Shown here in pieces: positions 16,208-26,439 of a DNA stretch of 64,000 bases. Every line of letters begins with the position of its first letter. Positions within the stretch are counted from its first letter, which is position 1. The DNA comes from Azospirillum sp. TSH100 (lineage in GTDB: Bacteria > Pseudomonadota > Alphaproteobacteria > Azospirillales > Azospirillaceae). The stretch is taken from positions 496,001 to 560,000 of the forward strand of contig NZ_CP039637.1 in the NCBI RefSeq assembly GCF_004923295.1, in the 5' to 3' direction. The notes under the pieces are model-generated. The model did not search any database and was not told the origin of the DNA. It saw only the letters and a program-made list of their open reading frames with translations. A program made the position numbers and the translations under genes.

Positions 16208-17563
16208 TCACGACAGCCCATACTTCCTGATCTTGTCGTGCAGCGTGGTCTTGGCCACCTGCAACTCCTCCGCGGCGCGGGCGAGGCTGTGGCCGGTGCG
16301 GCGCAGGGTGTCGGCGATGAGCGCGCGTTCGAAGGCTTCCACCGCCTCGGCCAGCGGGCGGGCGGGCGTGGGGTGGGCAGTGGCGAAGGGGGGGAAGCCC
16401 TGTTCGATTCCGAGAACGCAGCGGTCCGCGACATTGTGCAGCTCGCGCACGTTGCCGGGCCAATCGTAGGCCATCAGGCGGCGCATGCGTTCGGCATCCG
16501 GTGGCGGGAGCGGGCGGCCATGGCGGGCGGCGGCCTGGAGGATGAACTGCTCGAACAGCAGCGGGATGTCCTCGCGCCGGTCGCGCAGGGGCGGAAGCGG
16601 CAGATTGGCGACATTCAGGCGGTAATAGAGGTCGGCGCGGAACTGCCCGCGGTCGGCCAGCTCGCGCAGATCAACCTTGGTCGCGGCGATCACCCGGCAA
16701 TTGACGGGGATCGGTGTGTTGGAGCCCAGCCGTTCCAGCGTGCGCTCCTGAAGCACGCGCAGGAACTTGATCTGCACCGGCATCGGCATGCTCTCGATCT
16801 CGTCGAGGAACAGGGTGCCGCCGTTGGCGTGCTCCACCTTGCCGATGCGGCGCTTGCCGGCCCCGGTGAAGGAACCGGCCTCATGGCCGAAGATTTCGCT
16901 GTCGATCAGGCTTTCCGGCAGACCGCCGCAGTTGATGGCGACGAAATTGCCGTCGCGGCGCGGGCTGGCCTCGTGCAGGCAGCGGGCTGCGAGTTCCTTG
17001 CCGGAGCCGGTCTCGCCATGGATCAGCACGTCGGCGGCCGACGTGGCAAGCTCGCCGATCAGCCGGCGCACCCGTGCCATCTGCGGTGATCCGCCGACCA
17101 GCCTTGCCTCGATGCTGTCGCGGTTCTGCAAACGGGCGCGCAGGTCGCGCACCTCCAGAGTCAGGCGGCGCTTCTCCAGGGCGCGGCGCACCACCTCGAC
17201 CAGATAGTCGGGGGAGAAGGGCTTCTCGATGAAGTCGTGGGCGCCCAGCTTCATCGCCTGCACCGCCATCGCCACGTCGCCATGGCCGGTCATCAGCACC
17301 ACCGGCAGATCCGGGTCAGCGGCCAGCAGCTCTGCCAGCAGAGCCATTCCATCCATGCCCGGCAGGCGGATGTCGGTGACAACCACGCCCGGAAAACCCT
17401 CCACCACCAGCCGGCGGGCCTTCTCCGCGCTGTCCACCGCCTCGGTCGGGATGTCCTCCAGTTCCAGCGCCTGCTGGCAGCCGAGGCTGACGTTCGGGTC
17501 GTCCTCGACGATAAGGACCTTCAGGGGCAGGGCCTTCAGGGTGGGGGCGGCAGAGTCGGACAT
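16208..17563 (-). CDS. dctD: C4-dicarboxylate response regulator DctD (sigma54 activator)
   Basis: A 451-residue NtrC-class activator: receiver domain (residues 15-130, phosphorylated Asp64 in VVTDIRLPG), AAA+ domain (about 150-385; Walker A GETGSGKE, Walker B GTLFLDEIE), and a C-terminal Fis-type HTH (about 410-450, AAEELQVAKTTLHDKI). The sigma54-contact loop reads GSFTGA where nearly all activators have GAFTGA. The start codon lies inside the end of dctB (28-bp overlap) with GGAGA upstream, so translation is coupled. Its likely target is the sigma54 promoter ahead of aspA-dctA in the same cluster. Confidence 0.88.
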   Translation of the reverse strand: MSDSAAPTLKALPLKVLIVEDDPNVSLGCQQALELEDIPTEAVDSAEKARRLVVEGFPGVVVTDIRLPGMDGMALLAELLAADPDLPVVLMTGHGDVAMAVQAMKLGAHDFIEKPFSPDYLVEVVRRALEKRRLTLEVRDLRARLQNRDSIEARLVGGSPQMARVRRLIGELATSAADVLIHGETGSGKELAARCLHEASPRRDGNFVAINCGGLPESLIDSEIFGHEAGSFTGAGKRRIGKVEHANGGTLFLDEIESMPMPVQIKFLRVLQERTLERLGSNTPIPVNCRVIAATKVDLRELADRGQFRADLYYRLNVANLPLPPLRDRREDIPLLFEQFILQAAARHGRPLPPPDAERMRRLMAYDWPGNVRELHNVADRCVLGIEQGFPPFATAHPTPARPLAEAVEAFERALIADTLRRTGHSLARAAEELQVAKTTLHDKIRKYGLS

Positions 17564-19410
17564 GGGAAATCTCCGGCCTGGACGGCGGTCGGGTCGGTGG
17601 GCAGGGTGGCGGCGGGCAGGTCGATGGTGAAGACCGCTCCGCCATCCGGACCATTCGCCCCGGTCAGGGCGCCGCCGAAGTCACGCACGATCCCGGCCGA
17701 GATGGCAAGCCCCAAGCCGAGCCCGCCGCCGCCTTCCTTGGCGCCGTCCTTCGCTGCCTCCTTGGTGGTGAAGAAGGGCTCGAACAGGCGGGGCAGCACC
17801 TCGGCGGGCAGACCGGGGCCGTTGTCGGCCACCCGGATCAGGACCCGGCCATCCGCCGTCCGTGCCGTCAGCGTCAGCCTGCCGCCCGTCTGACCGACCA
17901 GCGCGTCCAGTCCGTTGGCGACCAGATTGACCAGCACCTGCTCCAGCCGGTTGGGATCGCAGAGTGCGGCGACCTCCTCCGCCACATCGACCTGAACGGC
18001 GACGCCGGACCGACGCAGACGCTGGTCGAGCAGGAACAGCGCATTGTCGATCGGCCGGCGCACCGCCACCGGGCGGAGGGCGCCGGAGGATTTGCGGGCG
18101 AAGGATTTCAGCTGGCTGGTCAGCGCGCCCATGCTGTCCACCAGATGGGCGATGCGCTCCAGATTGCCCTGTGCGGCGTCAAGGTTGCCGCGCTGGAGGA
18201 ACTTGACCGTATTGCCCGACAGGGTGCGGAGTGCCGCCAGCGGCTGGTTCAGCTCATGCGCCAGTCCGGCGGACAGCTGGCCGATCACCGCCAGTTTGCC
18301 GGCATGGACCAGCTCGTCCTGGGCGGCGCGCAGGTTGCGGGTGCGCTCCTCCACCTTGCGCTCAAGGTCAAACAGGTGGCGGCGGCGCTGCATCCACATC
18401 AGCAGCAGGATGCCGAGGAAGGCGCTGCCGACCGCGGCCAGGGCGGCCTGGGCCCAGGCCATGCCGGTCACCTGATCGACCGGCGACAGCACGGTCATCG
18501 TCCAGCCGGTGCCGTGCAGCGGCGCGGTCTGGGCCAGGAAGCCGCCGGACACCGGGAAGACCGTCTCCTCCAGCTGTCCCTCGGCCGGGCGGGAGAGGCG
18601 CACCAGCTCGGCATCGGCGGCGATCCGGTCCTGCGGCATCAGGCCGAGCGGCGCCAATGTGCGGGCGTTGTATTGCAGGGTCTGGTCGAAATGGCGCCGC
18701 GTCGGCTCGTCCATCGGCCGCAGGGTGGTGAATTTCCAGGATGGGACCGAGGCCAGGATCACCACGCCGTTCTCGTCGGCGACCAGGACCGGCGCCTCGA
18801 CCGTCGACCAGGACTGTTCCAGCTGCTCCAGGCTGACCTTCACCACGGCGACGCCGACGATGGCGCCATCCTCCGTCAGGGGCGAGGACAGGTAATAGCC
18901 GGCCTCTCCCCGCGTGGTGCCGACGCCGAAGAATCGGCCCTGGCGGCCGGCGGCGGCCTCGACGAAATAGGGGCGGTAGGACAGGTCCTCGCCGATGAAG
19001 CTGTCGGTGCGGTTCCAGTTGCTGGTGGCCAGCACCCGGCCCCGGCGGTCCATCACATAGATCGACAGGGTGCCGGCCCGCTCGTTCAGCCGTTCCAGAT
19101 AGCGGTTCAGCCCCCAGGCCAGCGGCGCCCGCCCGGTAACAAGGTCGAGGACATCGCGCTCCAGCCCCAGCGTGGCCGGGAAATAGGCGTATTTGTCGAT
19201 CTCGCGTTCCAGGCTCTCGGCATAGAGGTCGAGCCGGTGGCGTCCGGTCTCCCGGAGGGCGGAGAGTCCCATCCCTTCGCTGACGCGGAAGCCGACAATC
19301 CCGGCAAGCATGGCCAGACCGGCGAGCGCCGGCAGGAGAAGGCCGATGGTGCGGAGGCGTCTTGCTGCGGGCATGAAAAAGGCGGGCAGGGAAAGGGACC
19401 GCCGCATCAT
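17536..19410 (-). CDS. dctB: C4-dicarboxylate sensor histidine kinase DctB
   Basis: A 624-residue membrane kinase. Membrane segments near residues 20-42 and about 305-325 enclose a double-PAS (dCACHE) periplasmic sensor, as in DctB of rhizobia, which binds C4-dicarboxylates. After a coiled-coil linker come HisKA with the phospho-His in SAGLAHELNQPLAAL and a HATPase domain (N box NLVANGLDAL, G boxes DNGPGLP and GGGLGLGLAI). It partners DctD encoded just downstream. It starts 64 bp after dctA on the same strand, so the sensor pair may be expressed with the transporter, giving positive feedback. Confidence 0.88.
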   Translation of the reverse strand: MMRRSLSLPAFFMPAARRLRTIGLLLPALAGLAMLAGIVGFRVSEGMGLSALRETGRHRLDLYAESLEREIDKYAYFPATLGLERDVLDLVTGRAPLAWGLNRYLERLNERAGTLSIYVMDRRGRVLATSNWNRTDSFIGEDLSYRPYFVEAAAGRQGRFFGVGTTRGEAGYYLSSPLTEDGAIVGVAVVKVSLEQLEQSWSTVEAPVLVADENGVVILASVPSWKFTTLRPMDEPTRRHFDQTLQYNARTLAPLGLMPQDRIAADAELVRLSRPAEGQLEETVFPVSGGFLAQTAPLHGTGWTMTVLSPVDQVTGMAWAQAALAAVGSAFLGILLLMWMQRRRHLFDLERKVEERTRNLRAAQDELVHAGKLAVIGQLSAGLAHELNQPLAALRTLSGNTVKFLQRGNLDAAQGNLERIAHLVDSMGALTSQLKSFARKSSGALRPVAVRRPIDNALFLLDQRLRRSGVAVQVDVAEEVAALCDPNRLEQVLVNLVANGLDALVGQTGGRLTLTARTADGRVLIRVADNGPGLPAEVLPRLFEPFFTTKEAAKDGAKEGGGGLGLGLAISAGIVRDFGGALTGANGPDGGAVFTIDLPAATLPTDPTAVQAGDFPCPTLPPPP

Positions 19411-19473
19411 AGCAGAAGCCCCCGTCCCATGGCCCGCCCGTCTTCCAGGCTGCTTTTTCAGAGCACCCGTCCG

Positions 19474-20751
19474 TTACTCGGCCGCCGCCGGGGAGGGGAT
19501 GGCGGCGCCGGCCTCCTCCTCGTCCTCTTGCCCGCCGATGGCGTTCTCCCACTTGGCGACCACCGTGGTGGCGATGCCGTTGCCCAGCACGTTGGTGGCG
19601 GTGCGGCCCATGTCGAGGAAATGGTCGATGCCCATGATCAGCAGCACACCGGCCTCCGGCAGATGGAACATCGGCAGCACCGCGGCCACCACCACCAGCG
19701 AGGAGCGCGGCACGCCGGCGATGCCCTTGCTCGACACCATCAGCACCAGCAGCATGACGATCTGCTGTTCCAGCGACAGCGGGATGCCATAGGCCTGGGC
19801 GATGAACAGCGACGCGAAGGCCGTGTAGATCATCGAGCCGTCGAGGTTGAACGAGTAGCCGAGCGGCAGCACGAAGCCGATCACCCGCTCGCGCACGCCG
19901 AGCGTCTTCAGCTCCTCCATCACCCGCGGATAGGCCGATTCGCTGGACGCGGTGGAGAAGCCCAGCAGCATCGGCTGGCGCATCGCCTTGACCACGCGGA
20001 ACACGTCGCCCTTCAGCACGACGAAGCCGGCGAAGACCAGCACCGCCCACAGCACCGCGAGCGCCACGTAGAAGCTGCCCATGAACTTGCCGTAGACCAG
20101 CAGCACGCCAAGCCCCTGGATGGTCACCACGTTGGCGACGGCGGCGAAGACGCCGATGGGGGCGAAGCGCATCACATAGTCGGTGACCTTCAGCATCACC
20201 GGCACGACCTCTTCGATCGAGCGGGCGAGCAGGCCGGCCTTGGTGTCGCGCAGCTGGCCGATGGCGAGGCCGACGAAGACCGAGAAGATCAGGATCTGCA
20301 GGATCTCGTTGTTCGCCATCGCCTCGAAGAAGTTGCGCGGGAAGACGTGGGTGAGGAAATCCTTCAGGTTCAGGGCGGAAGTCTTCAGCCCGGCGCTGGC
20401 CGCCACGTCGGGCAGCGGCACGCCGACATTGGCGCCCGGATGCAGCAGGTTGGCGAAGATCAGCCCGATGAACAGCGACGCGAAGGACGCCATCAGGAAC
20501 CAGCCGACCGCCTTGCTGCCGATGCGGCCGACGGTGCGGGCGTCGCCCATGCCGGCCATGCCGGCGACCAGGGTGGCGAAGATCAGGGGCGCGATGATCA
20601 TCTTGATCAGGCGCAGGAAGATGTCCGTCACCATCGCGAAATAGCCCGCGATCTCCTTGGCGGTGGCCGCGTCGAACAGGCTGTTGCAGACATAGCCGGT
20701 GACAATGCCCAGCAGCATGGCGACGATGATCAGCGTCGTCTGTTTGTTCAT
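19474..20751 (-). CDS. dctA: Dicarboxylate/amino acid:cation symporter DctA
   Basis: A 425-residue DAACS-family transporter. Characteristic blocks are present: the serine-rich hairpin (TASSESAYP, near residue 270), NLDGSMIYTAFASLF (about 302), SKGIAGVPRSSLVV (about 345) and the DHFLDMGRTATNVLGN helix with the cation/substrate Asp and Arg (about 375-390). It takes up succinate, fumarate, malate and often aspartate with sodium or protons. It follows aspA by 102 bp, without a visible promoter of its own, so the pair likely forms an operon for aspartate and C4-acid use. Confidence 0.92.
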   Translation of the reverse strand: MNKQTTLIIVAMLLGIVTGYVCNSLFDAATAKEIAGYFAMVTDIFLRLIKMIIAPLIFATLVAGMAGMGDARTVGRIGSKAVGWFLMASFASLFIGLIFANLLHPGANVGVPLPDVAASAGLKTSALNLKDFLTHVFPRNFFEAMANNEILQILIFSVFVGLAIGQLRDTKAGLLARSIEEVVPVMLKVTDYVMRFAPIGVFAAVANVVTIQGLGVLLVYGKFMGSFYVALAVLWAVLVFAGFVVLKGDVFRVVKAMRQPMLLGFSTASSESAYPRVMEELKTLGVRERVIGFVLPLGYSFNLDGSMIYTAFASLFIAQAYGIPLSLEQQIVMLLVLMVSSKGIAGVPRSSLVVVAAVLPMFHLPEAGVLLIMGIDHFLDMGRTATNVLGNGIATTVVAKWENAIGGQEDEEEAGAAIPSPAAAE

Positions 20752-20853
20752 GGTCCTGTTACCTCACCTTGTCCCGCCCGCCTTTGCGCGCCGGCCGGGT
20801 TGCGGTCGATGGGAGCCGGCCCCGAACGGGTCGGAGCCGGGTGGCGGAGCGGA

Positions 20854-22269
<1,416 letters not shown>

Positions 22270-22328
22270 CGGACGTTTCGCTCCCTTGGTTGAAACCGCC
22301 CCGTCTTCGCGGGGCGCAACCTTTAAAA

Positions 22329-22344
22329 AGCAACCGCCATGCCA
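22329..22344 (-). promoter_or_regulatory. Sigma54 (-24/-12) promoter of aspA-dctA
   Basis: Read on the minus strand, TGGCATGGCGGTTGCT matches TGGCACG-N4-TTGCW with one mismatch and exact spacing. The start point would be near 22318, giving a leader of about 49 bases before aspA. Almost identical to the promoter of the mim operon (47173-47188). Confidence 0.75.
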
Positions 22345-22418
22345 GCGCACGCGGGCAGGGCGTCGCAGCCTAAGCTCTTGATCTTCCTGTGTCTGATTGT
22401 TGGCGAGAACCGCGGACG

Positions 22419-22464
22419 TTCGGATTTCCGAATGCGCCCCTTCCCGGGCGTTCGGAAATCCGAA
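22419..22464. promoter_or_regulatory. Paired palindromes at enhancer distance (candidate DctD sites)
   Basis: TTCGGATTTCCGAA (22419-22432) and TTCGGAAATCCGAA (22451-22464) are perfect 14-bp palindromes whose centres are 32 bp (three helical turns) apart, about 108 and 140 bp upstream of the predicted start of aspA transcription. That is the usual place of upstream activating sequences for NtrC-class proteins; DctD is the obvious candidate. A near copy lies at 37187. Confidence 0.6.
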
Positions 22465-22488
22465 CGGGACGCGGGACTTTCCCACGGG

Positions 22489-23190
22489 TTATTCGCCGAG
22501 GCGGCCGCTCCAGTCCTCCACCCTGCCGCTCTCCACCCGACGCCGGGCCAGCGTGCGCCAGCCGGTGGCGAGCGGTTCCAGTGCGGCGATGCCTGCCAGG
22601 GTCGGGAGGTCGCCGGTGTCGTGGTAGAAGGCGCGCAGGATGCGGGCGAGCGGCCAGTCGGGCCGCGGGCGGTCGATCAGGGCGATCCCGTCGCCGGCGG
22701 CGGCGGTGCCCGGTTCCAGCACGCGATAATACCAGCCGGTCCGGCCGGTGGACTGAACCCGCCGCGCCATATCGGCCACGCCGAAGCGGTGGTTCAGCTT
22801 CCAGCAGGGCTGGCGCCCTTGGCTGACCTGCACCGTCGCCGTGCCGAGGTGGAAGACGTCGCCGACACAGACCGTTTCCTCCGTCAGGCCGAGGGTTGAG
22901 ATGTTCTCGCCGAAGGCGCCGACGCTGTCCAGCAACGGTGCCGGGGCGGGCAGGTCGCCACGCCAGGCCGCATAATGGTCGAAGGGGTAATGGTGGATCG
23001 CCTTGTCCAGCCCGCCATGGTTGCGGCGGTCGGCCTGTTCGTCGCCCTCCAGCCCGCTCGGACCGATGGCGACAGCGTTGTCGACCGGACGCTTGCCAAT
23101 GGCGCTGAGCGTGTCCGGGCGGCCGAACGGGACCGCCTTGCCGGTCAGGATCGCGTTCAGCGCGATGGGCGGCGGCGTGGGGTTTGACAT
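22489..23190 (-). CDS. MOSC domain protein (YiiM-like)
   Basis: A 233-residue protein with a MOSC domain (about residues 20-165): the GDEQADRRNHGGLDKAIHHYP region and the cysteine in VSQGRQPCWKLNHR, which in this family handles sulfur or reduces N-hydroxylated bases with a molybdenum cofactor partner, followed by a short C-terminal domain like that of YiiM. YiiM detoxifies 6-N-hydroxylaminopurine. The start is fixed by AAGGAGA seven bases before the ATG; the frame is open 20 codons more. Stands alone; leftward behind it lies the aspA promoter. Confidence 0.8.
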   Translation of the reverse strand: MSNPTPPPIALNAILTGKAVPFGRPDTLSAIGKRPVDNAVAIGPSGLEGDEQADRRNHGGLDKAIHHYPFDHYAAWRGDLPAPAPLLDSVGAFGENISTLGLTEETVCVGDVFHLGTATVQVSQGRQPCWKLNHRFGVADMARRVQSTGRTGWYYRVLEPGTAAAGDGIALIDRPRPDWPLARILRAFYHDTGDLPTLAGIAALEPLATGWRTLARRRVESGRVEDWSGRLGE

Positions 23191-23771
23191 TGGCCAGTCT
23201 CCTTTTTTCCGGTTCTTATTTTTGTGGCTGCCGCCTTGCCGGGACGGCAAACCGCGCTAACTCAGGTATCGCTTCACAGCCGGGAACCGCCAAGGTGCCG
23301 CCGCGGCAGGTCAGCAATGCAGGCCGTGCCATCGCTTTTCATCTTGCGAATTCAGTCAGCCGCGAAGAGGGATTCTTGCAATATGCAAGAGCCGGTGAGC
23401 CAAAACGAAAATAAATATCGAGACGAAATTAATTTTTTAAATATATTAGAGACTAAAGCGCTATAATAAATTGGTCGTTACCGGGCCGATTTGGTTAATG
23501 AGCGCGCAGTGCATTTCAATTATGCAGATGCGCTGTTCAGTATTTCCATAAGGATGACGGATCCGTCTGCATGCCCATGGATAGGGTATGACCAGCTGCC
23601 ACCCGTCGATCTCTTGCCAGGAATTTCTCTCAAATACAGCAGAGTTGATTCAGTCCCTGTGCCGTCACCGGCGCAATTGCAACCTCTTGGGCAATCGCGT
23701 TTAGATGTTCCTGTGGCACAGTTGGTGCAGACCCCTCCATCCGTTGGTCGCATGGGCAGATGGAGGACGAT
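23191..23771. other. Long intergenic region with an AT-rich block
   Basis: 581 bases. From about 23390 to 23480 base composition falls far below the surrounding GC level, with runs such as AATTAATTTTTTAAATATATT. This suits an IHF-type bend or an UP region upstream of the sigma54-like promoter at 23714. A 127-codon frame from 23491 shows no protein-like features. No terminator or RNA gene was recognised. Confidence 0.5.
23714..23729 (+). promoter_or_regulatory. Candidate sigma54 promoter of the second chemoreceptor
   Basis: TGGCACAGTTGGTGCA has a perfect -24 TGGCAC and a -12 TGCA at exact GG-N10-GC spacing. The start point would lie near 23741, about 30 bases before the ATG, leaving room only for the ribosome site. 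Confidence 0.6.
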
Positions 23772-25814
23772 ATGGCCGGGTCCACAGGTGAAGCGTCTAC
23801 GGGTGGAATATTCGCGAACATCGGAATTGGGCAGAAGATTGCCATCGGCTTCGGCGCGGTTCTGCTGGTCATGATGGGACTTGCCAGTCGCAGCTATCTG
23901 TCCTTCAGCAATGTCGATGATCAGTTTGAGACTTATCAACACGGCGTTGCGGTGATGGATGTCGCCTCCGACATCGAGATGGAGGTGCTGACCATGCGCG
24001 GCGCCGTCCGCGAGTTTGCGCTGAGCGGCAGTGCCGACCGGGAAAAGATCGCCCGCGAGGCGATCGAAAAGCTGCGCGGCAGCTTCGAAACGGCCTACCG
24101 GCTGGCCCGCGATCCCGAACTGAAATCCGGGCTCGCCCGCGCCAAGGACCAGCTGGGCATCTATGTCGACGGCTTTCAGCGTGTCGCGCCGATGCAGCAT
24201 GAACTGATGGGGCTGGTGGCGGATATCCTGGATCCGTTGGGTCTGAGCGCCCGTGTCGAACTGGACAAAATCCGCGGCGAGGCAGCGGCGGCGGGCGACA
24301 ACGCGACGGTCGCCCATGCCTGGGAGAGCATGGAATTCCTGATGATGGCGCGGCTGGCCACCAACAAGATGCTCGCCCGCCACGACGACGAGTCCGCTGG
24401 AAAGGCGGAGGAGGCGTTCAGCACGCTCGATCAGCTTCTCCAGCGACTGGCGACCTCCGCCGCCGGCCGGCCCTATGCCGAAAAGGTCCGGAGCCTTCAG
24501 GGCACGGTGACGCGCTACCGCACCGGCTTCGCGCGGACGAAGGAACTCAGCCACGCCGTCACCGGGCTGATCAACGGCGAGATGACGCAGGCCGGCACCG
24601 CCGTCACCGAAGAAGCCAAGACGATCAGCCACAGCGCCCTGGCGGATGCGGATCGGATCCGCCGGTCGACCCTGGCCGACATCTCCAGCACGGAAGATCT
24701 GATCCTGCTGCTGTCGGTCGGCGGGCTCCTGGCCGGCCTGGTCTGCGCCATCCTGATCAGCCGCGCCATCACCCGGCCGGTGACCGCCATGACCGGCACC
24801 ATGGGGGAACTCGCCGCCGGCAGGCTGGACATCGCCATCCCCGGTGCCGGACAGAAGGACGAGATCGGCGCCATGGCCGCCGCGGTGACGGTCTTCAAGG
24901 AAAACGCGCTCACCGCCCGGCGGCTGGAAGCCGAACAGCGGGCCGAGCAGCAGCGCAAGGAGGCCCGGTCGGCGACGGTCGACCGGCTGGTCGTCGAGTT
25001 CGAGGATGCCGTCACCGAAATCCTGCGCACGGTGTCCTCGGCCTCCACCGAACTTGACAGCACCGCGCACCTGATGAACGCCACGGCCGAACAGACCAGC
25101 CGCCAGTCGACCGCGTCGGCCGGCGCGGCTGAGCAGACCTCTGCCAATGTGCAGACGGTCGCCACGGCGGCCGAGGAAATGGTGGCGTCGCTGCGGGAGA
25201 TCGCGCGGCAGGTCACCCGCTCGTCCGCCATCGCCAACGAGGCGGTCACCCAGGCCGAGCATACAGACGCCACGGTTCAGGGGCTGGCCCTGACCGCCAG
25301 GAAGATCAGCGACGTGGTCGCCCTGATCTCGACCATCGCCGGGCAGACCAACCTGCTGGCCTTGAACGCCACCATCGAGGCCGCCCGTGCCGGCGAGCAT
25401 GGCAAGGGCTTCGCCGTCGTCGCCTCGGAGGTGAAGAGCCTGGCGGAACAGACCGCCCGGGCCACCGACGAGATCACCGAGCAGATCGCGGCGATCCAGT
25501 CCGCCACCGGCGGTGTGGTCGAGGCGATCCGCGTGAATTCCGGCATGATCCGCCAGATGAACGAGATCACCGCGGCCATCGCCTCGGCGGTGGAGGAGCA
25601 GAATGCCGCGACCGGCGAAATCACGCGCAGCGTGACCGAAGCGGCGACTGGCACGCAGGAGGTCGCCCGCAACATCCAGCAGGTGATGGAAGCGACTGGG
25701 CATACCGGCGCCGCAGCCGCCCAGGTTCTGAGCGCCGCGAGCGAACTGTCGCACCAGTCTGAAACGCTGCGGACGAATCTCGAGAGCTTCCTGACCAACA
25801 TCCGGGCGGCATGA
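23772..25814 (+). CDS. Methyl-accepting chemotaxis protein with helical sensor
   Basis: A 680-residue transducer. First membrane helix near residues 25-47, then a long mostly helical periplasmic domain (HBM/four-helix type, about 50-310), second membrane helix ([20 protein letters not shown]), HAMP ([14 protein letters not shown] onward), and the signalling domain with tip [25 protein letters not shown] at 23763-23767 five bases ahead of the ATG at 23772 sets the start; an ATG at 23760 is less likely. Helical-bundle sensors of this kind often detect carboxylic acids, which would suit the dct genes nearby, but the ligand is unknown. Confidence 0.92.
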   Translation: MAGSTGEASTGGIFANIGIGQKIAIGFGAVLLVMMGLASRSYLSFSNVDDQFETYQHGVAVMDVASDIEMEVLTMRGAVREFALSGSADREKIAREAIEKLRGSFETAYRLARDPELKSGLARAKDQLGIYVDGFQRVAPMQHELMGLVADILDPLGLSARVELDKIRGEAAAAGDNATVAHAWESMEFLMMARLATNKMLARHDDESAGKAEEAFSTLDQLLQRLATSAAGRPYAEKVRSLQGTVTRYRTGFARTKELSHAVTGLINGEMTQAGTAVTEEAKTISHSALADADRIRRSTLADISSTEDLILLLSVGGLLAGLVCAILISRAITRPVTAMTGTMGELAAGRLDIAIPGAGQKDEIGAMAAAVTVFKENALTARRLEAEQRAEQQRKEARSATVDRLVVEFEDAVTEILRTVSSASTELDSTAHLMNATAEQTSRQSTASAGAAEQTSANVQTVATAAEEMVASLREIARQVTRSSAIANEAVTQAEHTDATVQGLALTARKISDVVALISTIAGQTNLLALNATIEAARAGEHGKGFAVVASEVKSLAEQTARATDEITEQIAAIQSATGGVVEAIRVNSGMIRQMNEITAAIASAVEEQNAATGEITRSVTEAATGTQEVARNIQQVMEATGHTGAAAAQVLSAASELSHQSETLRTNLESFLTNIRAA

Positions 25815-25841
25815 TCGGGCGCCTTGCCGGGCGGGCGGTTG

Positions 25842-25873
25842 TCCGGAGGCTGCCGGGTGGCGCAGTCTCCGGA
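25842..25873. terminator. Hairpin between convergent chemoreceptor and GNAT genes
   Basis: Stem TCCGGAG (25842-25848) / CTCCGGA (25867-25873) extended inward by CTGC/GCAG. It lies between two convergent stop codons; no T-run follows, so termination is inferred from position. Confidence 0.5.
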
Positions 25874-25878
25874 TGCCG

Positions 25879-26358
25879 CTAGCCCAGCTTGTGGACGAAG
25901 TGGTGGCAGCCGATCTGGTAGCGCTTTCCCATATAGACGCGATGGGCGCTGCTGCGCTCCGGACCGACGCCGGAATCGAGGTGCAGCGCCTTGCACTCCA
26001 GCCTTTCGGCCTCGGCCTTTGCCCAGTCCAGGATGACGGAGGCATAGCCACGGCCGCGATAGTCCGGCAGCGTCGCCATGTCGACGATGTAGAAGGACTT
26101 TCCCAGCCACAGCGAATATTGCAGGCGGAAGCCCAGGACACAGGCCGCCGGCCCGCCCGGCTCGGGCAAGATGCCGGCAAGGCGGTAGCCGTTCGGTCGC
26201 AGCACCGTGTCGATGATTCGCGTCATTTCCCCGGCATCGTACTTCGGCCAAAGCACCTGCAGAGCCGGTACGGCCAACTCTGTGTTCCCTTCGGAAATTT
26301 CGATAATGTCCGGCTGCACGCTTTTTCCTTCCGGTCCCGGCTTCTCCATATTTTCCAT
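25879..26358 (-). CDS. GNAT-family N-acetyltransferase
   Basis: A 159-residue acetyltransferase. The acetyl-CoA binding motif is seen in VDMATLPDYRGRGYASVILDWA (key residues R/Q-x-x-G-x-A as RGRGYA, about 98-104), and the C-terminal HRVYMGKRYQI strand is typical of GNAT proteins whose substrate is a small amine. It is convergent with the chemoreceptor gene and follows the quinone reductase gene by 81 bp on the same strand. Substrate not predictable. Confidence 0.8.
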   Translation of the reverse strand: MENMEKPGPEGKSVQPDIIEISEGNTELAVPALQVLWPKYDAGEMTRIIDTVLRPNGYRLAGILPEPGGPAACVLGFRLQYSLWLGKSFYIVDMATLPDYRGRGYASVILDWAKAEAERLECKALHLDSGVGPERSSAHRVYMGKRYQIGCHHFVHKLG

Positions 26359-26439
26359 GATACCAAAAGGCGCAATGACCGTGTTGCAGTGGCCGCGTCC
26401 GATCGCCGCCGGTCTGCAATGCGGGGTGGAAGCGTCCGT

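Noticed and set aside
23491-23874. A 127-codon frame upstream of the second chemoreceptor
   Set aside because: No ribosome site, no recognisable domain, and it overlaps the promoter and the start of the chemoreceptor gene.
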